Source: KBS50 sp042666615 (GTDB taxonomy: Bacteria > Actinomycetota > Actinomycetes > Mycobacteriales > Micromonosporaceae). Taken from it: a DNA stretch of 64,000 bases. Every line of letters starts with the position of its first letter. The first letter of the stretch is position 1. The stretch is taken from contig NZ_JBHTDD010000012.1 of NCBI RefSeq assembly GCF_042666615.1, positions 127,639 through 191,638 of the forward strand, given 5' to 3'. The translations under genes were made by a program, and so were the position numbers. Below the pieces are notes generated by a model, which saw only the letters and a list, made by a program, of their open reading frames with translations, searched no databases and was not told the origin of the DNA. Shown one piece after another: positions 44,314-52,221 of this stretch.

Positions 44314-47145
44314 ATGCCGGAGGCCACCGAAATCATCGTCGTGCCGCACACCCACTGGGACCGGGAGTGGTACGAGCCGTTCCAGCGGTTCCGGCTGCGG
44401 TTGGTCGCGCTGCTCGACGAGGTCTTCGAACGGATGGAGGCCGATCCCCGGCAGCGGTTCACGCTCGACGGGCAACTCGCCGCCGTCGACGATTACCTGG
44501 AGGTGCGTCCGGAGCGGCGGGACCGGGTGGTCGAGCTGGTCCGGGCCGGGCGGCTGGCCATCGGGCCGTGGCAGATCCTGCTCGACGAGTTCCTCTGTTC
44601 CGGTGAGAACATCGTCCGCAACCTGGAACTGGGGATCAGCCGCAGCGCGAAGCTGGGCGGCACCATGCCGGTCGGCTACCTGCCGGACATGTTCGGCCAC
44701 ATCGCGCAGATGCCGCAGTTGCTGGCCGGTGCGGGGCTGGCGCACGCCTGCGTGTTCCGTGGCGTACCGGCGCGGATCCGGACCCACGCGTTCGGCTGGC
44801 GTTCGCCGGACGGCACGGTGGTCCGCACCGAGTACCTGCCCGGCGGCTACGGCAACGCGGCGGCGCTGCTGGAGGATCCGGACCTGGTCCCCCGCCGGGC
44901 CGCCGACCTGGCCGACCGGCTCGGCGCCTGGCGGCTACCGGACGAGGACGGGCCGATCCTCGCCATGTACGGTGCCGACCACGCCGCACCCACACCGGAC
45001 GCACCCGAGCTGCTGGCCAGCGTCGATGGGCTGCGGCTGCGCCTCGGCACCCTCACCGAGTACTTCGCGCGGCAGCCGACCACGGTGGACGGTCTGCCGG
45101 TGGTCGACGGGGAACTGCGCTCGCACGCCCGGGCGAACATCCTGCCCGGTGTCATCTCCGTCCGGCCCCACCTCAAGCGGGCGATGGGGCGCGCCGAACG
45201 CCGGGTGGAACGGTACGCCGAGCCGCTGGCCGCGCTCTGGGGCGACCGGTCCACGCACCGTTTCCTGGACATGGCCTGGCAACGGTTGATCGACTCGAGC
45301 TGCCACGACTCGGTGACCGGGTGCGGATGCGACGAGACCGCCGAGCAGGTGGCGACCCGGCTCGCCGAGGCCGACCAGCTCGGCCGGGCCGTCTGCGACC
45401 TGGTCGGCGCCCGGCTGGCCGGTGGTGTGCCGCGCGACGGCCACCTGGTGTTCAACCCGACCCCGGCGCCCCGGACGGCGCTGGTCCACCTCGATGTCGA
45501 GGCGCCGGCCGACCAGACGGCGGCCGAGCTGACGCCCGCCGGGACCGACCCGGCACCGGCCAACGAACAACTCGCGCTGGCCGCCGACGAACTCGCCCTG
45601 GCCACCGCCGACGGCCGAACGGTCGCCGCGCAGGTGCTCGACCGGGCCACCACCCTGATCGCCGAGGACGTGGTCGAGCCGGCCCGGCTGTCCACCGTGC
45701 TGGCCCGCATCCACGGCCGGGAACTCTACGGCCAGGAGATCGTCTCCTGGTCGTTGGCGGACGCCACGCTGACCTTCCGCGTCGCCCGGCACGGTGATCC
45801 GACGTTCGACGTGGCGGACGTCCGTGCGGCCGTCGCCGCCACGGCCCGACCGACGACCTGGCGGGTACGCGTCGAAGCGGCGCCCCGGCTGACCGTCGCC
45901 GCACTGCTCGACGTGCCGGCACTCGGGTTGGCCGCGGTACGTCCGGTGGCCGGACCGGCCGAGGCGCCGACCCCGGTCGCGACCCCGGTCCGGGTGGACG
46001 GCCGCCGGAGCCTCGACAACGGGCTGATCCGGGTGGCGGTGGCCGACGACGGGACGCTGCGGCTGTCCACGCCCGACGGTGTGGTGACCGAGGGCGTGGG
46101 CCGGCTGGTCGACGGCGGCGACGTTGGCGACAGCTACAACTACGCGCCGCCGGCGACGGACGGCCTGGTCGACGCGCCGGAGACAGTGCGCGTTCGGGTG
46201 CGGCACGCCGGGCCGCTGCTGGCCGTCGTCGACGTGGACCGCGAGTACCGCTGGCCGGTGGCGGCGCGGTGGTCGGCGGCAACCGGGGCCGACACCGGCC
46301 GGGCCGACGATCGGGAGGCGATCCGCGTCGCGACCCGGGTGGAGTTGCGGGCCGGGGAGCCGTTCGTCCGGCTGTCCCTCGACCTCGACAACCGCTGTGA
46401 CGACCACCGGCTCCGGCTGCACCTGCCGCTGCCGTCGGCTACCACCTCGTCGGTCGCCGAAGGCCAGTTCGCCGTGGTGGAGCGGGGTTTGACTGCGGAG
46501 GGCGGTGGCGGGGAGGTGCCGCTGCCGACATTCCCGGCAGCCGGCTTCGTGGCCGCCGGAGGTCCGGCCGGTTCGCTCGCCGTCCTGCTCACCCAGCCCA
46601 CCGAGTACGAGGTGGTCGACGAGGGGCGGGAACTGGCGGTGACCGTGCTCCGCTCGATCGGGCTGCTGTCCCGGAACAGACACGCGTTGCGCGACGAGCC
46701 GGCCGGTCCGCAGTTGCCGACTCCGCTGGCGCAGTGCCGGGGGCGGCACACTGTGGATCTGGCCGTGCTGCCGTTCCGGGGCGCCTGGCACTCCGCCGGT
46801 GTGTCGGCCGCGGCCGAGGCGTACCGCCATGATCTGCTGACCTTCCCCGGCAGCGGCCCGGCCGCCGGCGACGCGCCGCTGCCGGCGGACGTCACGGGGT
46901 TGGCGGTCGAGGGTCCGGGGGTGGTGTTGACAAGTGTGCGGGACCGGGACGGCCGGTTGGAGGTTCGGGTGGTGGCCCAGACCCCGGTGGAGGCGACCGC
47001 GCTGGTGCGGGCCGGACGTCCCGTGCGGGCGGCCAACCGGGCCGACCTGCTGGGCCGCCCCGGCGAGCCGTTACCTGTCGCCGCGGACGGAACGGTCCGC
47101 CTGACGCTGCGCCCCTGGGAAATCGCCACTATCCAGTTCCTCTGA
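44314..47145 (+). CDS. alpha-mannosidase, glycoside hydrolase family 38
   Basis: A 943-residue GH38 enzyme. The zinc-binding start is VVPHTHWDREW (His12, Asp16), the catalytic nucleophile region GYLPDMFGHIAQMPQ (Asp125), and ILAMYGADHAAPTPD lies further on, with DSSCHDSVTGCGCDE in the mid domain. The large C-terminal beta-sandwich region is complete, ending ATIQFL. No signal peptide, so it acts on imported mannosides in the cytoplasm. The ATG at 44314 follows GGCGGA; an upstream GTG at 44236 overlapping the PHP stop would add a low-complexity Gly/Glu tail and is less likely. Last gene of the sugar operon. Confidence 0.94.
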   Translation: MPEATEIIVVPHTHWDREWYEPFQRFRLRLVALLDEVFERMEADPRQRFTLDGQLAAVDDYLEVRPERRDRVVELVRAGRLAIGPWQILLDEFLCSGENIVRNLELGISRSAKLGGTMPVGYLPDMFGHIAQMPQLLAGAGLAHACVFRGVPARIRTHAFGWRSPDGTVVRTEYLPGGYGNAAALLEDPDLVPRRAADLADRLGAWRLPDEDGPILAMYGADHAAPTPDAPELLASVDGLRLRLGTLTEYFARQPTTVDGLPVVDGELRSHARANILPGVISVRPHLKRAMGRAERRVERYAEPLAALWGDRSTHRFLDMAWQRLIDSSCHDSVTGCGCDETAEQVATRLAEADQLGRAVCDLVGARLAGGVPRDGHLVFNPTPAPRTALVHLDVEAPADQTAAELTPAGTDPAPANEQLALAADELALATADGRTVAAQVLDRATTLIAEDVVEPARLSTVLARIHGRELYGQEIVSWSLADATLTFRVARHGDPTFDVADVRAAVAATARPTTWRVRVEAAPRLTVAALLDVPALGLAAVRPVAGPAEAPTPVATPVRVDGRRSLDNGLIRVAVADDGTLRLSTPDGVVTEGVGRLVDGGDVGDSYNYAPPATDGLVDAPETVRVRVRHAGPLLAVVDVDREYRWPVAARWSAATGADTGRADDREAIRVATRVELRAGEPFVRLSLDLDNRCDDHRLRLHLPLPSATTSSVAEGQFAVVERGLTAEGGGGEVPLPTFPAAGFVAAGGPAGSLAVLLTQPTEYEVVDEGRELAVTVLRSIGLLSRNRHALRDEPAGPQLPTPLAQCRGRHTVDLAVLPFRGAWHSAGVSAAAEAYRHDLLTFPGSGPAAGDAPLPADVTGLAVEGPGVVLTSVRDRDGRLEVRVVAQTPVEATALVRAGRPVRAANRADLLGRPGEPLPVAADGTVRLTLRPWEIATIQFL

Positions 47146-47160
47146 CCCCTCTCCCCTCGC

Positions 47161-47215
47161 GATCTAGGGCAGATGGTCGTGTTTGGAGATCAGCTCACGA
47201 CCATCTGCCTTAGAT
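47161..47215. terminator. long hairpin between convergent genes, likely bidirectional terminator
   Basis: Arms of 21 bases (47161-47181 and 47195-47215) pair with a single G.T mismatch around a 13-base loop; the arms begin GATCTA(G/A)GGCAGATGG. It lies just after the alpha-mannosidase stop and before the end of the convergent snapalysin gene. There is no U-run, which is normal for actinomycete terminators. The perfect arms also make it a candidate dispersed repeat. Confidence 0.75.
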
Positions 47216-47231
47216 CAGCGGGGGTGGTGGG

Positions 47232-47810
47232 TCAGTTCAGGGCGCCCGCCATGGCCGGCCAGCTGTCCTGGAAGACCGTGGTGCCGACCCGGTCCGTGCC
47301 GGCGAGACGACCGGCGAAGAGCTGGTCGACGCGAGCGGCCTCGGACGAGCTCGGGTACGGGTTGGTGCACGAGGTGCCGGCGCTGCCGCCGGACATCAGG
47401 ATGGCGCAGCTGCCGTTGTAGTTGTCCGGCAGGCCGAGGATGTGACCGATCTCGTGCGTCATGATGCGCAGCGGGCTGTACTGCTGGGCCTGGTAATAGT
47501 CGATCACCACGTAGCCGTTGCCCAGGCTGTACCGGACCGCGTACGAGCCGCCGCCGTAGGTGTAGTAGATCCGCAGGTTGGAGCCGCACTGGGACAGGGT
47601 CACGTTGTTCGTGGCGTTGTTCCAGATGGAGGCGGCCTGGTTGGCGTAGCTGGCGAACGGGCCAGCCTGGCTCGTGTTGTAACAGACCGTCGCGGCGAGT
47701 TGGGACGGTGCGGCGGCGGCGGGTGCCGCGGCCACGGCGGTGGCGCCGAAGCCAACCGTCACCATGGCCATCAGGGTCACCAGGCCGCGGAGGATCCTTC
47801 GTGGGGACAT
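47232..47810 (-). CDS. snapalysin-type secreted zinc metalloprotease (M7)
   Basis: A 192-residue precursor. Signal peptide: RILRGLVTLMAMVTVGFGATAVAAAPAAAAP. The mature part has the M7 zinc site HEIGHILGLPDNY (His119, His123 and Asp129 as third ligand), and cysteines CGSN...C and SCAILM. Snapalysins are small milk-protein-clearing endopeptidases of streptomycetes and relatives. Start ATG 47810 with GGAG upstream; an in-frame start 12 codons earlier was rejected because the signal peptide then has an untypical extension. An AT-rich promoter precedes it. The usual divergent LysR activator gene is not present here. Confidence 0.92.
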   Translation of the reverse strand: MSPRRILRGLVTLMAMVTVGFGATAVAAAPAAAAPSQLAATVCYNTSQAGPFASYANQAASIWNNATNNVTLSQCGSNLRIYYTYGGGSYAVRYSLGNGYVVIDYYQAQQYSPLRIMTHEIGHILGLPDNYNGSCAILMSGGSAGTSCTNPYPSSSEAARVDQLFAGRLAGTDRVGTTVFQDSWPAMAGALN

Positions 47811-47850
47811 GCTGCACGCTCCAGGGGGTAGGCTGAGCGATGACAAAATA

Positions 47851-47878
47851 ATCTTAATAATTTAAATACATCTATCAA
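47851..47878 (-). promoter_or_regulatory. snapalysin promoter, AT-rich
   Basis: Read on the minus strand: -35 TTGATA (47873-47878), 16-base spacer, -10 TAAGAT (47851-47856), about 40 bases before the ATG. It lies in a conspicuous AT-rich patch (47842-47880) unlike the rest of the window and fits the vegetative sigma consensus. Confidence 0.6.
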
Positions 47879-47881
47879 TGT

Positions 47882-48316
47882 GTCTCGGCCATCTGCCACT
47901 TGGCGCCTACCCGACGAACGACGTAAAAGATAGACACATATGGATCTTACAGCACGGTTCCACGCGGGACCGAGACTGTCACGAATCGGCCGCGCGTCGC
48001 CCCCATCCGGGCCGCTCGTCACGGATCCGGCCGCCCGTCGCGCATCCGATCATCCCCGTCCGGCCGGCCATCCCCGTCCGGCCGGCCGTCCGCATCGACC
48101 GCTCCGACTCGTCCGTCGCGGGTCCGTGTCGCGACGGACGGCACTTCCACGCCTGCGGTAGCATCCCGATCTGACCCGCTTTGAAGGCATTCGAAGATTC
48201 ATATCCCTCACCTCAACATGCCTTCTGACCGGCGTATTCAGTGCCGAATACTCCCCAGCTCGGCTCCGCGTCGGCCCCTCACGACGCGAACGGCCGCGCG
48301 TCCCCTTTCGACAGAG
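47882..48316. other. intergenic region with short tandem repeat
   Basis: About 435 bases without a supported gene between the snapalysin promoter and the eIF2B-like gene. It contains two exact copies of CATCCCCGTCCGGCCGGC (48051-48068 and 48069-48086) and diverged flanking copies. No RNA gene or terminator was recognised. An in-frame upward extension of the eIF2B-like gene to 48218 has no family resemblance and was not used. Confidence 0.5.
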
Positions 48317-48982
48317 ATGCAGGCGAACCACGTGGAAACGACTCTTCCCGCGCCGCTGCGACAGGCGCTCACCGTGACCACCGCGGGCGCGACCGGGGTG
48401 GCCCGGATGGTGATCGACGGACTACTGGAACTCGCGGACGACCGGGCCGCCATGGCCGCCGCGATCGACCACCTCACAGCCCGGCTGACCGGGTACGCAC
48501 CCCTGTGGCACATCGCCAAGGCGGTCCGCGCGACGGACCCCGCGGTCGCGCTGCGCCGGATCCGGACCGACCTCGACGACGCGGTGGCACGCAGCGTCGC
48601 GACAGCGACCGACTGGGTACGGGACCGGCCCGGCCCGGTCGAGGTGGCCCCGAGCAGTTCGATCGTCAGCCAGGTGCTGGCCCGCCTCGGCGACCGGTTT
48701 CCGACCGGCCGGCCCCCGGGGCCAGGCATCGGCCTGGCCGGCGCCGATGCCATCGGGCCGAAGGAACTGCTCAACATCGTCGGGACCCGCGAACTGACCG
48801 AACGGGTCCCAGTGCTGATCGTCACCACGTCGCTCAAACTCGTACCGGAGGAGACGTTCGCACGGCTCGGCGCGCCCGTCTTCGAACGGATCCCGCTGGA
48901 CGCGGTGGCCGGAATCGTTCTCGACGGTGAGCTGGTCGACCCCCGGGAGGCCGGCCGGCGCGCCGCCGCGCTGCCGGCCTGA
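48317..48982 (+). CDS. eIF2B/ribose-1,5-bisphosphate isomerase-like protein
   Basis: A 221-residue protein whose C-terminal half follows the eIF2B-alpha/beta/delta-like pattern: GPVEVAPSSSIVSQVLARLGDR, then GLAGADAIGPKELLNIVGTRELTERVPVLIVTTSLKLVPEETF. In family members the GADAI..G..N..GT block lines the sugar-phosphate or nucleotide site. It is short and lacks the usual full N-terminal region, so an enzyme activity is uncertain; some actinobacterial relatives are simply called initiation factor 2B-like. Start ATG 48317 or GTG 48332; neither has a strong ribosome site, though AGGCGA precedes the GTG. Confidence 0.6.
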   Translation: MQANHVETTLPAPLRQALTVTTAGATGVARMVIDGLLELADDRAAMAAAIDHLTARLTGYAPLWHIAKAVRATDPAVALRRIRTDLDDAVARSVATATDWVRDRPGPVEVAPSSSIVSQVLARLGDRFPTGRPPGPGIGLAGADAIGPKELLNIVGTRELTERVPVLIVTTSLKLVPEETFARLGAPVFERIPLDAVAGIVLDGELVDPREAGRRAAALPA

Positions 48983-49099
48983 TTGACGCCCCCCGAAGGT
49001 CCCCGAGACGCCGCAGCCCCCGAGACGCCGCGATCCCGCGTGCCGGCGCGGGTCGCGAGCGATGGCGGTGGGCGGATTCCACATCCGCCCACCGCCTTG

Positions 49100-49105
49100 T
49101 ACGCT
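49100..49105 (+). promoter_or_regulatory. -10 element of leaderless AraC regulator gene
   Basis: TACGCT matches TANNNT and ends six bases before the ATG at 49112. No ribosome site is present. This matches the arrangement seen before the LAL and DUF5995 genes. Confidence 0.5.
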
Positions 49106-49111
49106 GCGGCG

Positions 49112-50086
49112 ATGCGGCCCGGATCAGCGCGGCGCGGTGCGGCACCGCCTGGCGCCGCCGGTCACAACCGGGAGGTGCTCGACCGGCACCTGCCGACCGA
49201 TCCGGGCGCCACCGGGCACCGGCTACGGTTCGGGGCCGGCGCCGAGGGCATCGAACGGATGGCGGCGTCGCTCGGTGGCGCCGGGTTCGCCCCGCACCGG
49301 CACGACACGTACGCGATCGGGATGACGCTGCACGGCGTTCAGACGTTCCGCTACCGCGGCCAGCGCCGCGCCTGCCGGCCCGGCGAGTGGCACGTGCTCC
49401 ATCCCGACGAGGTGCACGACGGCGTGGCCGGCACCGACGCGGGCTTCGGCTACCGCATCCTCTACCTCGACCCGTACCTCATCCAGCAGGCCCTCGGCGG
49501 TGCGCCGCTGCCGTTCGTCCCCGATCCGGTGATCCGGCCAGACCGGATGGACCCGCGCCTGGCCGACTGGCTGCGCGACATCGACGAGCCGCTGGACGAC
49601 GTCCATCGAGTCGAAATCGCGCTGGCGGTGGCGGACGCGCTGCGCCGACACGCCGCCGCGCCGCCGGTCCGCCGCCCGCCGTTGGCGATGCCGGCACTGA
49701 GCCGGGTACGCGACCTCATCGCCACCGACCCGACCGTCCGACACCCGGTCGAGGCGTTCGAGGCGGTGGCGGGCCTGGACCGGTGGACCCTCGCCCGGCA
49801 GTTCCGTGCCGCCTTCGGCACCAGCCCGACCCGGTTCCGCACCATGCGGCAGCTCGACCGGGCCCGGGTGTTGCTGCGCGCCGGACGGTCGCCGGCCACG
49901 GTGGCCGCGGTGGTGGGCTTCGCCGACCAGAGCCATCTCACCCGGATGTTCAAGCGGGCCTACGGCCTCCCGCCGGCCACCTGGGTGGCCGCCGCCGGTC
50001 CCCCCAAGCCGGGCGCTCAGCTGTGCCGGGCCAGCTCGACGGCCAGCAGCGCGGCCACCGCGAAGGCGCCCGCGGCCATCCGGTAG
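49112..50086 (+). CDS. AraC-family regulator with cupin sensor domain
   Basis: A 324-residue regulator. The N-terminal AraC-ligand cupin reads FAPHRHDTYAIGMTLHGVQTFRYRG, RRACRPGEWHVLHPDEVHDG and GFGYRILYLDP. The C-terminal double helix-turn-helix has VEAFEAVAGLDRWTLARQFRAAFGTSPTRFRTMRQLDRARVLLRAG and ATVAAVVGFADQSHLTRMFKRAYGLPP. Its 3' end overlaps the convergent MFS gene by 70 bases. This cupin-AraC type commonly controls a nearby LysE/MFS exporter, so the MFS gene at 50017 is a candidate target. Confidence 0.92.
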   Translation: MRPGSARRGAAPPGAAGHNREVLDRHLPTDPGATGHRLRFGAGAEGIERMAASLGGAGFAPHRHDTYAIGMTLHGVQTFRYRGQRRACRPGEWHVLHPDEVHDGVAGTDAGFGYRILYLDPYLIQQALGGAPLPFVPDPVIRPDRMDPRLADWLRDIDEPLDDVHRVEIALAVADALRRHAAAPPVRRPPLAMPALSRVRDLIATDPTVRHPVEAFEAVAGLDRWTLARQFRAAFGTSPTRFRTMRQLDRARVLLRAGRSPATVAAVVGFADQSHLTRMFKRAYGLPPATWVAAAGPPKPGAQLCRASSTASSAATAKAPAAIR

Positions 50087-51210
50087 GACCCCAACCCGGC
50101 CGCGACAAGCTGACCCAGCAGCGGGCTCACCGCCATGGCACCGGCGATCGGCAGGTGGAACCGGCCGAATACGGAGCCGTACGACTCACGCCCCCACCGG
50201 TCGGCTACGGCCGTGGCGACCGCGAGTGTGTGCGCACCGCGCACCGCACCGGCCAGCACGGCGCTGACCACCAACAGCCCGCCCGCCGCCGGGGCGAGGG
50301 CGACGGCGGCCAACGTGGACACCGTGAGCACTGCCTGGACGACTATGCGCCGGCGTGGTGTCCCCCGGCGGCCCAGCGGCGCGAACGCCAACCGGCCGAG
50401 GATCTGTCCAGCACCGACAAGGCCGAACACCGTCGCGGCGTCCCGGTAGCCGAAACCCACCTCGGTCAGCAGCGGCATCATGTTCAGGGTGACCGCGTAC
50501 AGTCCGGCGGCGCCGATCGCCAGGGCGAGCTGGGCGGTGACGAAGGGCCGGCTGCGGGTGACGGCACGGAGGAACTCCGCGCGTGCCGTGCCCCGGCGGC
50601 ACGGGGGGTCCCAGCGGGGGGCGAGCAGCGTCGCCGCGACGGGTGCCGCGGCGCAGCCGTAGCCGATGGCCAGCATCGCGAAGGCCGGCCGCCAGCCGTA
50701 CCCGTCGACCAGCCGGGCGGTCACCGGGGCGAACGCGGTGGACGAGATGCCGCCGGCAAGGGTGATGGCGGTCAGCGCCCAGGCACCACGTTCCGGAAAC
50801 CACCGCGCCGCCGCGGCGAACGCCGCCGGGTACAGCGTCGCCGCCTGGCCCAGCCCGACCACCAGCCAGGCCGCCACGAACACCGGAGCGGACGGCGCCG
50901 CGGCGGACAGGCCGAGACCGGCCGCCCCGAGCATCGATCCGGCGGTGATGACGGGCCGCGGCCCGTACCCGTCGAGCAACCGCCCGACCAGCGGACCGGC
51001 GACCGCCGCGCAGACCAGCGACAGCGTGTACGCCCCGGGAACGACCACCGGGGCCCAGCCCCGCTGCCCGGTGATCCGGTCGGCGGCGACCGGAAGCGTG
51101 TAGTAGAGCACGCCCCAGCTCAGGAACTGCCCGAGGCACAACGCGACAAGTGCGCCTCGGTCCAGCGGCGCCGGTTGGCGGGGCGCGGGTCGACGCGACG
51201 TTATCGCCAT
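50017..51210 (-). CDS. MFS transporter
   Basis: A 397-residue major facilitator with 12 helices. It has GAYTLSLVCAAVAGPLVGRLLDGYGPRPVITAG (motif A region: GxLxDxxGxRxxI type), WLVVGLGQAATLYPAAFAAAARWF, and GLVGAGQILGRLAFAPLGRRG in the second half. It resembles the oxalate/formate- or cyanate-transporter-like MFS group rather than drug exporters, but the substrate is unknown. Its 3' end overlaps the AraC gene by 70 bases on the other strand. It begins 46 bases after the end of the HIBADH-type gene in the same direction, so a short operon is likely. Confidence 0.88.
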   Translation of the reverse strand: MAITSRRPAPRQPAPLDRGALVALCLGQFLSWGVLYYTLPVAADRITGQRGWAPVVVPGAYTLSLVCAAVAGPLVGRLLDGYGPRPVITAGSMLGAAGLGLSAAAPSAPVFVAAWLVVGLGQAATLYPAAFAAAARWFPERGAWALTAITLAGGISSTAFAPVTARLVDGYGWRPAFAMLAIGYGCAAAPVAATLLAPRWDPPCRRGTARAEFLRAVTRSRPFVTAQLALAIGAAGLYAVTLNMMPLLTEVGFGYRDAATVFGLVGAGQILGRLAFAPLGRRGTPRRRIVVQAVLTVSTLAAVALAPAAGGLLVVSAVLAGAVRGAHTLAVATAVADRWGRESYGSVFGRFHLPIAGAMAVSPLLGQLVAAGLGSYRMAAGAFAVAALLAVELARHS

Positions 51211-51256
51211 CGTCGGTCGCCCGGCGGACGGGATCCGGTCACCGGGACCGGGCCGC

Positions 51257-52144
51257 TCACCGGAACCGGCTCTCGCACCGGGACCGGGCCTCGATCGCGG
51301 TGACGACGGCGGCCATGTCCAACCCGCCGTGCCCGAGCGCCAGCGTCTCGGCGAACAGCGCGTGGCAGACGTCCAGCAGCGGCGAGGCGATCCTGGCGTC
51401 CCGGGCCGCCTCGGCGATCAGCCGGTTGTTCTTCAGCACGTCCGCGATGGCCGCCTGCACGGCGAAGTCGCGGTCGACCAGCTTCGCCGCCTTGGTCCGG
51501 GACACGGCGCTGGCCATCGGCCCGGCGTCGAGCACGGCGAGCAACCGGAGCGGGTCGAGGCCGTGCCGGTCGGCGAAGTGGACCGCCTCGGCGAGGCCGG
51601 TCACCATGGTGATCAGGAACAGGTTGACCGCGAACTTCATGAGCAGCGCGCCCGGGACCGGTCCACAGTCGACGATCTGGGCGCACATCGGCCCGAGCGC
51701 CGTCCGGGCCACCGGTAGCGCGTCCTCCTCGCCGGCCAGCATCGCCACCAACGTGCCAGCCTCGGCCGGGCCCCGGGATCCCGAGACGGGCGCCTCCACG
51801 TACCGGCCGCCGGCCGCGCCCACGTCGGCCGCCAGATCCCGCGAGTGCGCCGGCGCCGTCGTGCCCATGTGCACGACGGTGTGCCCGGCGACCCGCGCCG
51901 CGAAGCGAGGCGTTCCCCGGGCCAGCACCGCGTCGAGCGCCGCCTCGTCGGCCAGCATGAGCAGCACCGTCTCCGCCCGGTCGAACACGCCCGCCGGGTC
52001 GTCCGCGACCACCGCGCCAGCGGCGGCCAGCCGGGCGGGTGCGGCCGGGGACCGGTTCCACACGTGCAGCCGTACGCCGGACCGGACCAGACTGTGCGCC
52101 ATCGGCTCGCCCATCACACCGAGCCCGAGGAAACCGATCTCCAT
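51257..52144 (-). CDS. NAD(P)-dependent beta-hydroxyacid dehydrogenase (HIBADH/6PGDH type)
   Basis: A 295-residue reductase with the Rossmann motif IGFLGLGVMGEPMAHSLVRSG at the N terminus. The substrate-binding pattern is YVEAPVSGSRGPAEAGTLVAMLAG, and the catalytic lysine sits in GALLMKFAVNLFLITMVTGLAEAV, followed by the C-terminal helical domain (FAVQAAIADVLKNNRLIAEAA). Family members reduce or oxidise 3-hydroxyisobutyrate, tartronate semialdehyde or succinic semialdehyde; NRLIAEAA and the length fit the GLYR/IRED-adjacent group, so the substrate is open. ATG 52144. It is followed by the MFS gene. Confidence 0.9.
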   Translation of the reverse strand: MEIGFLGLGVMGEPMAHSLVRSGVRLHVWNRSPAAPARLAAAGAVVADDPAGVFDRAETVLLMLADEAALDAVLARGTPRFAARVAGHTVVHMGTTAPAHSRDLAADVGAAGGRYVEAPVSGSRGPAEAGTLVAMLAGEEDALPVARTALGPMCAQIVDCGPVPGALLMKFAVNLFLITMVTGLAEAVHFADRHGLDPLRLLAVLDAGPMASAVSRTKAAKLVDRDFAVQAAIADVLKNNRLIAEAARDARIASPLLDVCHALFAETLALGHGGLDMAAVVTAIEARSRCESRFR

Positions 52145-52221
52145 CAGGACGTTGTAGCCGGCGACGGGTCCGGTCGTCTTGAACGGTTGTGCGGAGGGGT
52201 GAGCACACTGTCTACAGCGTC

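Noticed and set aside
47882..48316. Small RNA gene or riboswitch in the long intergenic region
   Set aside because: Apart from an 18-bp tandem repeat no stable conserved-looking structure or promoter with terminator could be recognised.
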